In this document: positions 9,961 to 18,612 of the stretch, piece by piece
Layout of the letters: each line of letters opens with the position of its first letter
How positions within the stretch are numbered: the stretch's first letter is position 1
NCBI RefSeq assembly: GCF_000243115.2
Contig: NZ_CP007035.1
Location: 3,534,001-3,598,000, forward strand
Length of the DNA stretch: 64,000 nt
Source: Niabella soli DSM 19437
Lineage (GTDB): Bacteria; Bacteroidota; Bacteroidia; Chitinophagales; Chitinophagaceae
Direction: 5' to 3'
Made by a program: the position numbers and the translations under genes
Notes under the pieces: generated by a model
What the model saw: the letters and a program-made list of their open reading frames with translations, nothing else
What the model was told of the DNA's origin: nothing
Databases searched by the model: none

Positions 9961-11769
9961 ATGAAAAAAGTAGCGTTTCTTATCTTTTTTTTTATTAGCT
10001 GCATCGCAGGGCATGCGCAAGGTAGTAGACACATTTTCAGTTTGGGTAAATCCGATTTTTTAATGGATGGGAAACCCTTTCAGATCATCAGCGGGGAATT
10101 GCATCCGGCCCGCATTCCAAAAGAATACTGGAAACACCGCATCCAAATGACCAAAGCCATGGGATGCAATACCATAGCGGTTTATGTAATGTGGAACGAC
10201 CTGGAAACGGCTCCGGGTAAATTCGATTTTAAAACCGGCAATCACGATATTGCCGCCTTTATCCGTTTGTGTAAAGAGGAAGGTATGTGGGTGTTGCTGC
10301 GCCCCGGGCCCTATGTTTGCGCCGAATGGGATTTTGGCGGTCTTCCTGCTTCTTTGTTGAAAATTCCTGATCTGAAAATCCGTTGCCGGGACCCAAGATA
10401 TATGGCGGCCGTTACCGGCTATGTACAGCACCTGTCGGCCGAAGTGGCGTCTCTGCAGTGCACTAATGGCGGCCCCATTGTAATGGTGCAGGTAGAGAAC
10501 GAATACGGAAGTTATGGTAATGATAAGGAATATTTGGAAACCCTTCGGAATCTCTGGATAAAAAACGGTATCCGCGTGCCTTTTTATACGGCTGATGGCC
10601 CAACCCCCTACATGCTCGAAGCGGGAAATATAAAAGGCGCCGCCATCGGGATGGATAGCGGTGGCGATCAGCACGCCTTTGATGAAGCAAAAAAATGGAA
10701 CCCGGATGTGCCGGCTTTCAGCAGCGAAACCTATCCCGGCTGGCTCACCCATTGGGGCGAAAAATGGGCCCAGCCTGATAGTGCGGGTATAAAAAAGGAA
10801 CTGGAATTTTTGCTATCCCACAAAAAATCGTTCAATCTTTATGTCATACACGGCGGTACTAATTTTGGATTTACCGCAGGGGCCAATGCTTTTTCGCCCA
10901 CACAGTACCAGCCCGATGTAACCAGTTATGATTATGATGCGCCGATTAATGAGCAGGGCTTGCCCACGCCAAAATATTTTATGCTGCGCAATCTCATAAA
11001 AAAATATGTTGCCTATACCATACCCGAACCTCCGGCAGCAATACCCACTATTACGATCCCGGAGATTTCTATGAAAGCCTATTCCAGCATCTGGCAAAAC
11101 CTGGGACAGCCGGTTCATTCGCCGCAGCCCGTTCCTATGGAGGCATTGGATCAAAACCAGGGGTTATTATTATACCGCACAAAGCTGATCGGGCATAAAA
11201 GTGGTACGTTGAAGATCTGGGAGCCGCACGATTATGCACTCGTGTTTTTAAATGGTAAATTTATTGATACCGTTTACCGCGATGGGGGAAAATGGGAAGT
11301 AAAGCTGCCCAAAACCGATGTGGCTGATCCGCAACTGGATATCCTGGTGGAAGGTATGGGGCATATCAACTTTGCACAGTTTATGATCGACCGTAAGGGC
11401 ATTACCGACCGGGTAACCTTAAACGGAATGACCCTGATGAACTGGGATATTTATAAGGCTCCGTTAGATGCGTCGTATATAAAAAATCTAAATCCATCTG
11501 CGGGAACAACTTATGATGGCAAAGCCACTTTCTTCAAAGGTAGTTTTTCACTGGACCAAACCGGGGATACTTATTTTGACTTGTCGGGGTATAAAAAAGG
11601 TGTCGTATATGTTAACGGCCACAACCTGGGCCGGTACTGGTATATAGGGCCGCAATACCGCCTGTATTGCCCGGCTTCCTGGCTAAAAAAAGGACAAAAT
11701 GAAATCCTGGTGTTGGATCTGCTGCAAAACAACCCGGCGAATATTTCCACAGCAGCATCGCTTTATTAA
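9961..11769 (+). CDS. Beta-galactosidase, GH35
   Basis: Secreted exo-beta-galactosidase of 602 residues. The ATG at 9961 is chosen over an upstream in-frame GTG at 9916 because it begins directly with a signal peptide (MKKVAFLIFFFISC, cleavage near GHAQ). The TIM barrel starts with the substrate-binding stretch ISGELHPARIP. It carries the acid/base Glu181 in VENEYG and the nucleophile Glu256 in SSETYPGWL, followed by HGGTNFG. C-terminal jelly-roll domains end in the usual GRYWYIGPQ region. Together with the GH36 gene just upstream it forms a small galactoside-degrading neighbourhood. GH35 members of this type act on terminal beta-1,3 or beta-1,4 galactose; the linkage preference cannot be read from sequence. 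Confidence 0.95.
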   Translation: MKKVAFLIFFFISCIAGHAQGSRHIFSLGKSDFLMDGKPFQIISGELHPARIPKEYWKHRIQMTKAMGCNTIAVYVMWNDLETAPGKFDFKTGNHDIAAFIRLCKEEGMWVLLRPGPYVCAEWDFGGLPASLLKIPDLKIRCRDPRYMAAVTGYVQHLSAEVASLQCTNGGPIVMVQVENEYGSYGNDKEYLETLRNLWIKNGIRVPFYTADGPTPYMLEAGNIKGAAIGMDSGGDQHAFDEAKKWNPDVPAFSSETYPGWLTHWGEKWAQPDSAGIKKELEFLLSHKKSFNLYVIHGGTNFGFTAGANAFSPTQYQPDVTSYDYDAPINEQGLPTPKYFMLRNLIKKYVAYTIPEPPAAIPTITIPEISMKAYSSIWQNLGQPVHSPQPVPMEALDQNQGLLLYRTKLIGHKSGTLKIWEPHDYALVFLNGKFIDTVYRDGGKWEVKLPKTDVADPQLDILVEGMGHINFAQFMIDRKGITDRVTLNGMTLMNWDIYKAPLDASYIKNLNPSAGTTYDGKATFFKGSFSLDQTGDTYFDLSGYKKGVVYVNGHNLGRYWYIGPQYRLYCPASWLKKGQNEILVLDLLQNNPANISTAASLY

Positions 11770-11897
11770 AAGCAGCAGCGCTCATTCGTGTATTCGGTAC
11801 AACTAAGTCGTTTAAGCTGATTTTAAATTGCATAGGCACAGCAGAAATCACAGTGTCTAAAACAGCCTGAATTAGGGATAGGGATGATTAATTTTTT

Positions 11898-12018
11898 GGT
11901 CCGCAGATTTACGCAGACCCGCGCCATCGGCGCGGCGCGGATCACACTTCTTTCTTCTGCGAAAGTCTGCTTCCGATTTATCGGAACGCGGGAAACCTTT
12001 TTGACCGCAGACCTGCAG
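11898..12018. repeat. Interspersed repeat of the CCGCAGATTTACGCAGA type
   Basis: Part of the 427-base gap before the nucleoid-associated gene. It contains a hairpin CGCGCC/GGCGCG (11920-11934) and a perfect TTCCGA/TCGGAA hairpin (11971-11986), both flanked by degenerate copies of 'TCTGCG/CGCAGA' units. The same building blocks, including the CGATTTATCGGAA core, recur at 41464-41562 and partly at 15571-15603. The rest of this gap shows nothing I can support. Confidence 0.6.
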
Positions 12019-12196
12019 GGACCAGTTTCGTTGTATCCTTAAGTCATGCCGCAATGCAGAACGCTGGAATTCGTAGCATCGGCTACTATTTTGCCGGGGG
12101 GAGTAAAAAATTATGCGTTTATTCCGCAGGTAAGATGAAAGGGCCCCTATTTGCAACATTTTGTCTTATTTTGGGCGCCAAAATCAAAAGCAATCC

Positions 12197-13234
12197 ATGC
12201 AATATTTCGAAGGATCGGCAATCTCGCATATTTGTGTACATAAAGTAGGGAACCAGTCGGAAGACGAATATTTAACCATTTCAAAAAAAGAACTGGCAGT
12301 AGATGATACCGTCAAAGAGCTGCTGACCCGTTATTTTCTAAACCCTTTTAAATCGGAGGAATATTTCCAGTTCTTTAGTGATAACGAAGATCTGCACCGG
12401 AACGAAGTGTGGACCTATGTTTCCGCCATTTTTGACCGGCCGGAACAAACCCTGGCACAATCCAAAAATCTGGCCCAGCATCTTTATAATCAGGGCACTT
12501 TGCCGGAGATAAAAGGGGGCGAGTTTTATGTGGTGTATTTTAAGGAAGGATTGCTCAACGGCGAAACGGTGGACGCCATCGGACTTTTTAAATCGGAAAA
12601 TAAGGAACCTTTCCTGAAGGTATTTCCCATGGACGAGCATTTTGAAGTAGAAAGCGAAGAGGGTATCAATGTCAACAAACTGGATAAAGGTTGCATGATC
12701 TTTAATACTGATAAGGAGAACGGGTATATTGTTTCCGTGGTAGATGGTAAATCCAAAGCGGACGGGCGTTACTGGACCGATGCGTTCCTGCGCATCCGCC
12801 AGCGGCAGGACCAGTATTACAATACCGAAAGCACCATGGCCCTTTACAAAACCTATGTAACGGACCGGTTGCCGGAGGAATATAATGTGACCCGGGCGGA
12901 TCAGGCGGACCTTTTAAACCGGAGTCTGCAGTTTTTTAAAGAAAAACAGCATTTTGATAAGGAAACGTTTAACAGCGAGGTGTTGGGCCATAAGGAATAT
13001 ATTGAAAGTTTCGATCGGTACAAGCAGCATTATACAGCGGAACATGATATGGAAATAGCCGAAAATTTTTCCATTTCACCTGCCGCGGTCAAACGCCAGA
13101 ACCGGGCCTACAAAAGCGTTATCAAACTGGATAAGAATTTTCATATCTATATTCATGGCGACCGGAATATGATTGAGCATGGCGAGGATGATAAAGGCCG
13201 GTTTTATAAATTATATTTTCATAATGAGGAATAG
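12197..13234 (+). CDS. Nucleoid-associated protein (NdpA/YejK-like, PF04245)
   Basis: Cytoplasmic protein of 345 residues in the '37-kDa nucleoid-associated protein' family. The preferred start is the ATG at 12197 (MQYFEGSAI...); an upstream in-frame ATG at 12161 adds 12 residues with no family character. Features seen: the conserved N-terminal IxHxxVHKVGN segment, an acidic middle, and the C-terminal SISPAAVKRQNRAYKSVIKLD stretch that begins the last conserved block. Family members bind DNA or the nucleoid, but their cellular role in Bacteroidota is not defined. The gene stands alone between unrelated neighbours. Confidence 0.85.
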   Translation: MQYFEGSAISHICVHKVGNQSEDEYLTISKKELAVDDTVKELLTRYFLNPFKSEEYFQFFSDNEDLHRNEVWTYVSAIFDRPEQTLAQSKNLAQHLYNQGTLPEIKGGEFYVVYFKEGLLNGETVDAIGLFKSENKEPFLKVFPMDEHFEVESEEGINVNKLDKGCMIFNTDKENGYIVSVVDGKSKADGRYWTDAFLRIRQRQDQYYNTESTMALYKTYVTDRLPEEYNVTRADQADLLNRSLQFFKEKQHFDKETFNSEVLGHKEYIESFDRYKQHYTAEHDMEIAENFSISPAAVKRQNRAYKSVIKLDKNFHIYIHGDRNMIEHGEDDKGRFYKLYFHNEE

Positions 13235-13401
13235 GGCTCAGCTCTTCCGGAAGCAACCAGAAAATATTTTCCGGCCGGTAAGACGGTGAGGCGGTAAGCC
13301 CCGGGCTATTGACAACAAGATCTTTCCGTCTTCCCGCATTCCCGGCGAATAATTAAGAACCTTCCGCCAAAAAACAATAATTCTTTCCGCCGCTTTTCTT
13401 A

Positions 13402-13409
13402 TAAATTTG
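13402..13409 (+). promoter_or_regulatory. -7 box (TAAATTTG) almost abutting a start codon
   Basis: Exact TAnnTTTG match ending 4 bases before the ATG of the aldo/keto reductase at 13414. If used, the transcript would be leaderless or nearly so. Confidence 0.45.
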
Positions 13410-13413
13410 ACGC

Positions 13414-14433
13414 ATGCAAATAAACTTACCCGTCGTTTCTTCCGGCACCAGTTTGCTGGGGAACTTGTATAAGGAACTACCCTACGGGGAGAAACGGGCT
13501 ATCGTAAAAGAATACATTGATGCAACACCGGCGGGCAGTACGCCGCTTTTTGATTCCGCGGGTAAATATGGCGCCGGTTTGGCGTTGGAAGAGCTGGGGA
13601 AATGTCTGTCAGATCTGGGTGTTAATAAGGATGCCGTTTTGATCAGCAACAAACTGGCCTGGGTACGTAAGCCGCTGTTGACGCCGGAACCTACTTTTGA
13701 AAAAGGGATCTGGCACAACCTGAAGAATGATGCGGAACAGAAGATCAGTTATGACGGGATCCTGGAATGCTTTCGACAAGGAAATGAATTATTGGGTGAT
13801 TACCGGCCGCAATTGGTATCAGTGCACGATCCTGATGAATATCTTGCTGCTGCGATTGACGCCGGCGATTATCGAAAACGATATGAGGATATCCTAAGTG
13901 CCTACCAGGCATTATCCGATCTGAAATCAAAAGGCGAAGTAGCCGGGATTGGCATTGGTGCGAAAGATTGGCGGGCGATTGAAAAAATAGCAAAAGACGT
14001 GCAACTGGATTGGATCATGATCGCCAATAGCTATACTATTTACAGTCACCCCCCCGAGTTGATCGCATTCCTGGAGGAATTGCATAAAAAAGACATCACC
14101 ATCATCAACTCTGCCGTTTTCCACGGGGGATTTTTGATGGGCAGCGATTATTTTAATTATAACCTGCTGAGCAGGGAAAACCCGGAACATAGACCCTACT
14201 ATAAATGGAGGGGTGCGTACTATACTATTTGCGGGGAGTTCGGCATTGACCCCGCGGCAGCGGCCATTTACTTTGGCTTACACGTGCCAGGTGTAAAAAG
14301 TATTGCGCTGAACAGCAGCAACCCGGCCCGCGTGCGTAAAAATGTAGAAATGGGCCACCAGGAAATTCCTGCAAGCTTCTGGGCGCGGTTAAAAGCGGAA
14401 GGTTTGATTGCTGCAAACTATCCCTATCTATAA
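13414..14433 (+). CDS. Aldo/keto reductase (aldose 1-dehydrogenase-like)
   Basis: Cytoplasmic NAD(P)-dependent oxidoreductase of 339 residues with the full AKR catalytic tetrad: Asp47 and Tyr52 (FDSAGKYG), Lys80 (SNKLAW) and His138 (SVHDPDEY). The layout resembles bacterial D-threo-aldose/L-fucose dehydrogenases, which oxidise the sugar at C1; this subgroup assignment is from memory of the family. A zinc alcohol dehydrogenase starts 51 bases downstream on the same strand. The pair is likely co-transcribed as a sugar-oxidation unit (inference). No lactonase, dehydratase or sugar transporter is beside them, so the substrate stays open. Confidence 0.88.
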   Translation: MQINLPVVSSGTSLLGNLYKELPYGEKRAIVKEYIDATPAGSTPLFDSAGKYGAGLALEELGKCLSDLGVNKDAVLISNKLAWVRKPLLTPEPTFEKGIWHNLKNDAEQKISYDGILECFRQGNELLGDYRPQLVSVHDPDEYLAAAIDAGDYRKRYEDILSAYQALSDLKSKGEVAGIGIGAKDWRAIEKIAKDVQLDWIMIANSYTIYSHPPELIAFLEELHKKDITIINSAVFHGGFLMGSDYFNYNLLSRENPEHRPYYKWRGAYYTICGEFGIDPAAAAIYFGLHVPGVKSIALNSSNPARVRKNVEMGHQEIPASFWARLKAEGLIAANYPYL

Positions 14434-14484
14434 AAACCGGGCGATTTCGTTTTTTAATTGTTACTTTAACAATTATTACAAGCC

Positions 14485-15498
14485 ATGAAAAGTTTAATTT
14501 GCACAACACCCGGACATTTTGAATTCCGGGAAGACTCCCTGCCGGAACCACAGCAGGGAAAAGCTACAATACGCCTGAAACGGGTGGGGATCTGTGGTAC
14601 GGACTTGCACGCATTTGAAGGAACCCAACCTTTTTTTAATTATCCGCGTATTTTAGGGCATGAACTTTCAGGGGAGCTGGTGGATACCGGGGGTGCGGCA
14701 GGTTTTGAGCCGGACGAAGCGGTTACCGTCATGCCTTATTTTAATTGCGGCAATTGTATTGCCTGCCGCTCCGGCAAACCGAATTGTTGTGTGAACATCA
14801 ACGTCTTTGGCGTACATATTGATGGTGGTATGCGGGAATATATTACTATTCCGGTCGAATATCTTTTAAAAGGCGAAGGCTTAAGTTTTGATGAACTGGC
14901 ATTGGTGGAGCCGCTTGCAATTGGCGCGCATGGGGTGCAGCGGGCCGGCGTGCAACCAGGTGAATTTGTACTGGTCATTGGTGCAGGGCCCATTGGTTTG
15001 GGCACCATGGAACTGGCGCGCATAGCGGGTGGCAAAGTGATTGCGCTGGATATTAATGAAGACCGGCTGCGTTTTTGTAAAGACAAGCTAAAGGTGCACG
15101 CTACCGTAAATGGCCGTCAGGCGGATGCCGTGGAGCAGGTAAAGGCCATTACCAATGGCGATTTCCCGACGGTGGTTATGGATGCTACGGGCAACCTGAA
15201 GGCCATTAATAATGGGATACAGTACTTGGCCCATGGCGGCCGTTATGTGTTGATCGGACTGCAAAAAGAAGCTTTTTCTTTTAATCATCCTGAATTTCAT
15301 AAACGGGAAACGAGCTTGCTAAGCAGCCGCAACGCAGTAAAAGCAGACTTTGAGCACGTAATACAATCAATGCAGGCCGGCCGTATTCAGCCGCAGACCT
15401 ATATCACACACACCGTCGCTTTTGATGCCGTTCCCGATCATTTTGAGTCCTGGCTGGATCCCGCAACGGGAGTTATTAAAGCAATGGTGCAGTTTTAA
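14485..15498 (+). CDS. Zinc-dependent alcohol/sugar dehydrogenase (MDR superfamily)
   Basis: 337-residue medium-chain dehydrogenase. Catalytic zinc ligands are visible as Cys37 (GICGTD) and His59-Glu60 (GHE); structural zinc ligands are Cys88, Cys91, Cys94 and Cys102. The Rossmann motif GAGPIGLG begins the cofactor domain and is followed by an acidic residue at the end of the second strand (ALDIN), which suggests NAD preference. Related Bacteroidota enzymes are annotated as sorbitol, L-threonine or L-gulonate-type dehydrogenases. Downstream of the aldo/keto reductase and probably in one transcript, it may take the next oxidation step on the same sugar (inference). Confidence 0.9.
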   Translation: MKSLICTTPGHFEFREDSLPEPQQGKATIRLKRVGICGTDLHAFEGTQPFFNYPRILGHELSGELVDTGGAAGFEPDEAVTVMPYFNCGNCIACRSGKPNCCVNINVFGVHIDGGMREYITIPVEYLLKGEGLSFDELALVEPLAIGAHGVQRAGVQPGEFVLVIGAGPIGLGTMELARIAGGKVIALDINEDRLRFCKDKLKVHATVNGRQADAVEQVKAITNGDFPTVVMDATGNLKAINNGIQYLAHGGRYVLIGLQKEAFSFNHPEFHKRETSLLSSRNAVKADFEHVIQSMQAGRIQPQTYITHTVAFDAVPDHFESWLDPATGVIKAMVQF

Positions 15499-15525
15499 TG
15501 TTACGTTATTTGCATATCTGATTTC

Positions 15526-15680
15526 TTGCCACTGAAGCACAGAAGCACTGAGATATGCCTTGCACAAACGATCTGCGCTGATCCGCGAAAATCTGCGGGA
15601 AAAACCTATATCCAACGGGGTAAGCCTCTTGCTTCCGGAACGAGTTCCTTCACTTCACTGCGCTCCGTTCAGGATGACGT
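15526..15680. repeat. Mosaic of three short interspersed repeat fragments
   Basis: Three unrelated repeat-like pieces lie side by side in the 210-base gap: TTGCCACTGAAGCACAGAAG (15526-15545, continuing to 15553), shared with 22293-22317; a TCTGCGCTGATCCGCGAAAA unit (15572-15603), shared in style with 11898-12018 and 41464-41562; and a CTTCACTGCGCTCCGTTCAG unit (15653-15680). None encodes protein. Confidence 0.55.
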
Positions 15681-15708
15681 TCTACATTCCGTATTCAATA
15701 TTTTACAT

Positions 15709-16956
15709 TCAAGAAGGTTCCTTTAGCAGGGTATCGATCAACGCCTCAAATTCTTTTTTAAATTCTTCGTAATGTTTGCCGGTGCCCGGGCCGTTAAAAC
15801 CGGAATGGATTTTTCTTACTTCGCCTTTTTTATCGATAATAATTGAGGTAGGAAAAGCCTTTATACTTTCCAGTTGGGGCAATGTTTTTTCCGTACGCCG
15901 TTCATCCGTAACGCTTACGCCGGTTACAAGGAACGGGTAATGCACCTGGTATCTTTTCTGAAACGGGATCAGCGCCTTGCGCGAAGTTTCAAAATCGCCG
16001 GTACGCTCATACGCCAGTCCGATAATTTCTACGCCGCGGCTATGATTCTTATCGTAATAATTGCTCAGAAAGGCCGTTTCATCCATGCAATTGGGGCACC
16101 AGGACCCCAGGATCTGGATGATGACCACTTTATTTTTATAAGCGGCATCATCCAGCGAAACCATTTTGCCGGAAGTAGAACGGAACCGGAAATGCAGCCG
16201 GTTTTCGCCTTCTCTCATTTTTGTGTACGTATATTCATCAGGTAATTGTGCCGTATCATTCTTTTGCGCAGCCCATTGCATATGGCCTTTCAATCCGGAA
16301 TACATAGCGGCGTTGCGGATGCTGTCCTTGCCCTGCAACAATGCCGTAAATACAAAGGCATGGCCGCCGTCAAACCCCGACAAATGCAGGGAATCGCCGT
16401 TCACAGCGCCCTCTAAATACCGGTAATCGCCCGTTGGCGTTAAGAAGGTACCAGTGATCTTACCATTGGGCTCCTGGGCAAACTCCCCGATCGCCTGTTC
16501 TGTTTTTCCTTTATTTGTTCCAAAGGTTACCGCCCAACGACCGCTGATATCAACCGCCGGAGTTTGGTTTAAAGGGTAGCGTTCAGCATTGCCATGCGTT
16601 GCGAAAAAGGGAATATTCTCTTTTCTAACACCATAATCTTTTGTGTAAATGCCCTTCAGGTTGCCGTCTTTTTCCAGTTGCAACGCAAAGCCCGAGGCGA
16701 AAAAGGGCATTTGTATCCAAACAGAATCTCCTTTTTGTTTTAGGGCATCAACTAAAAGACGTTCACCGGCGTTCAATACATAGAGCACCTGTTTACCCTT
16801 CAGGGTTGCCGTCTCAAAATTAAAAACAATGTTGTTCCCGTCCGGCCGCTGCAGGACGCCCCTCCAGGTGCCGGGTTTCAAATGCGCTGTTTGTGCATTT
16901 ATAACGGGTACCAGCCCCAGCGTCAAACAAAAAGAGAATAAATATTTTTTAAGCAT
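15709..16956 (-). CDS. TlpA-family thioredoxin-fold protein
   Basis: Exported redox protein of 415 residues with a signal peptide (residues 1-21, ending in NAQ). The N-terminal ~270 residues form a beta-rich region of a type often seen in front of Bacteroidota TlpA domains. The C-terminal thioredoxin domain carries the active site WCPNC (Cys287, Cys290) and a cis-Pro region at FPTSIIID. It probably reduces or isomerises disulfides in the periplasm. It follows the SusC/SusD pair on the same strand, but a 138-base palindromic element lies in the 202-base gap, so co-transcription is uncertain. The client protein is unknown. Confidence 0.9.
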   Translation of the reverse strand: MLKKYLFSFCLTLGLVPVINAQTAHLKPGTWRGVLQRPDGNNIVFNFETATLKGKQVLYVLNAGERLLVDALKQKGDSVWIQMPFFASGFALQLEKDGNLKGIYTKDYGVRKENIPFFATHGNAERYPLNQTPAVDISGRWAVTFGTNKGKTEQAIGEFAQEPNGKITGTFLTPTGDYRYLEGAVNGDSLHLSGFDGGHAFVFTALLQGKDSIRNAAMYSGLKGHMQWAAQKNDTAQLPDEYTYTKMREGENRLHFRFRSTSGKMVSLDDAAYKNKVVIIQILGSWCPNCMDETAFLSNYYDKNHSRGVEIIGLAYERTGDFETSRKALIPFQKRYQVHYPFLVTGVSVTDERRTEKTLPQLESIKAFPTSIIIDKKGEVRKIHSGFNGPGTGKHYEEFKKEFEALIDTLLKEPS

Positions 16957-16976
16957 ACGTTTTCTTATTGTAGATG

Positions 16977-17114
16977 TTTCAATGATACGTCATTTCGATG
17001 AGCCTGCCAAAGCCTGGTCGGACGGGGAAGGCGAAGAGAAATCTTATTATTGAAACACAAGATTTGTCCTCGGTTTCTTTCAGAACCCTTCGTCGAAATG
17101 ACGCCATCATTGAG
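16977..17114. repeat. 138-bp element with long imperfect terminal inverted repeats
   Basis: Left end TTTCAATGATACGTCATTTC (from 16977) pairs with the right end at 17093-17114. An exact 11-bp core CGTCATTTCGA (16988-16998) matches TCGAAATGACG (17093-17103). Inner GAGAAATCTT and AAGATTTGTCC segments also partly pair. It has MITE-like form without a coding region and sits between the susD stop and the TlpA start. Confidence 0.65.
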
Positions 17115-17158
17115 ACTGTCATCTTAAAGAGCTTGATTTTTCAAAATTTAACTCTGTT

Positions 17159-18601
17159 TTAATTTACATCAAACCACAACTTGGTCAGTAAATTATCGGT
17201 TCCCTGTGCGGCTACGGCGGCTTTATAATTAGCACCATTCAGTGACTGCTCGGTGCCGGGGTAAATAAACCGCACAGGTATTTTTCCATCCAGTACACCC
17301 GCCTGACCTGACGTAAGCTGCGGATAATCCAACCGGCGCCATTCTGCAAAAGCTTCCAGCCCCTGGCCATACAAGGCGATCCATTTTTGCTCGCCGATCG
17401 ATTTTTTGAAATTTGATGGGTCATAACTTACCGCTGACTGCCCGAGGTAATTATTTATGACCGTGTTGTCGGTTATCTGATATTGATTAAAGGAGGCTGT
17501 TATTGCCTGCCGGTACAAGCTGTTTGCGTCGCCGTTTATGAATCCGCGGGCTACGGCTTCGGCACGGTCAAACAATACTTCGGCATAGCTCATGATCACG
17601 GCAGGATTCGCATCGGAGCGGAAGAAGGTAAGACCCGGTTTTGAGGTTTTGGCAAAGCCGAGGTTATTGGCATCGCTATTGGTAAGGCCGCTGGGAACGC
17701 CCACATATTTGGTGACCGATGGGTCAGTCGGCTTATCGGCATATACCGGCAGGCGCGGGTCATTCAATGCGTATAAACGATCAATAATAGTTTTGCCAAC
17801 CCTGTAATCATCACGGGTTGAAAACCAGGCTGCAACCGGGTTTTGCAGGGGCGACTGATCGTATTTCAATTGGGCGGCTTCTGTTGTGCTGTTGATCAGA
17901 GAGGAGGGATCGGCCGTTACCTCTGCAATTACAGCCTGGGCTTTTTGCGGCTCCCGGTCGGCAATGCGTAACGCGATGCGCAGCCGGAGCGCATTGGCGA
18001 ATTTTTTCCAATTACTTAAATTACCATTGTATAAAGGATCGCCTGCAATGCTTCCCGCAGCGGCATTCAGAGAAGCGGCTGCTGTTTTCAGCTCATCCAG
18101 TAACCCAAAATAGATGTCCTTTTGAGCATCATACACCGGCGTAAGGGTTTGATCGATCTTGCCGGATTCTTTATAGGGGACCGCACCATACGCATCTGTC
18201 AGCAACTGAAAGGTCCAGGAGCGTAGGATGGTGGCTACTGCTTTGTAATTGGCATTGGCCTTTTGATCGGGGAACTGGATGATCGTATTCAGGTTCGTGA
18301 GCACCTGGGCATAGGCCGTATTCCACAAAGAAGTAAAACTGCTGTTGCTGAAAATATACCGGTCGGGTTCCGTATACTGGATCTTGGCCCAATGCTGGAT
18401 AATGAGCAAGGTGGAGTTGAAATTGTTGTCGGCGCCCCAATAAGCATCGGCGCCCAGTTTTTCCGCCGCCGTTAAAAGATAGTCTGGCTGCGGGTCTTCC
18501 ACCGCATTGGGGTTGCGGTTAATTTCTGCCAGATTTTTTTTGCAGGCGGTTAAGGAAAATGCCAAAATGATTATGAAGAGTGTAAATATATTTTTAAACA
18601 T
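17159..18601 (-). CDS. SusD/RagB-family nutrient-binding outer-membrane lipoprotein
   Basis: 480-residue surface lipoprotein: a signal peptide with lipobox LTAC (Cys20) and charged residues right after it, then a helical TPR-like SusD fold. The N-terminal NRNPNAVEDPQPDYLL stretch is typical of the SusD-like_2 group rather than of classic starch SusD. It lies 11 bases after the SusC partner stop, so the two form one transcription unit. SusD proteins cap the SusC barrel and deliver substrate. The transcript appears to be governed by a SAM-I riboswitch upstream of susC, so the cargo is more likely a methionine-related nutrient or peptide than a glycan (inference). Confidence 0.92.
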   Translation of the reverse strand: MFKNIFTLFIIILAFSLTACKKNLAEINRNPNAVEDPQPDYLLTAAEKLGADAYWGADNNFNSTLLIIQHWAKIQYTEPDRYIFSNSSFTSLWNTAYAQVLTNLNTIIQFPDQKANANYKAVATILRSWTFQLLTDAYGAVPYKESGKIDQTLTPVYDAQKDIYFGLLDELKTAAASLNAAAGSIAGDPLYNGNLSNWKKFANALRLRIALRIADREPQKAQAVIAEVTADPSSLINSTTEAAQLKYDQSPLQNPVAAWFSTRDDYRVGKTIIDRLYALNDPRLPVYADKPTDPSVTKYVGVPSGLTNSDANNLGFAKTSKPGLTFFRSDANPAVIMSYAEVLFDRAEAVARGFINGDANSLYRQAITASFNQYQITDNTVINNYLGQSAVSYDPSNFKKSIGEQKWIALYGQGLEAFAEWRRLDYPQLTSGQAGVLDGKIPVRFIYPGTEQSLNGANYKAAVAAQGTDNLLTKLWFDVN

Positions 18602-18612
18602 AGCTGCCGCTT

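Noticed and set aside
10060-10752. 230-codon ORF on the minus strand inside the GH35 gene
   Set aside because: Fully antisense to a strongly supported enzyme gene, without signal peptide or domain pattern; a shadow of biased codon use.
12054-12248. Small plus-strand ORF before the nucleoid-associated gene
   Set aside because: It overlaps the start of the real gene in another frame, and its beginning lies in repeat-derived sequence.
15709-18601. TlpA-like gene as third member of the SAM-controlled transcript
   Set aside because: Same strand, but a 202-base gap containing a palindromic element separates it from susD, so membership cannot be supported.
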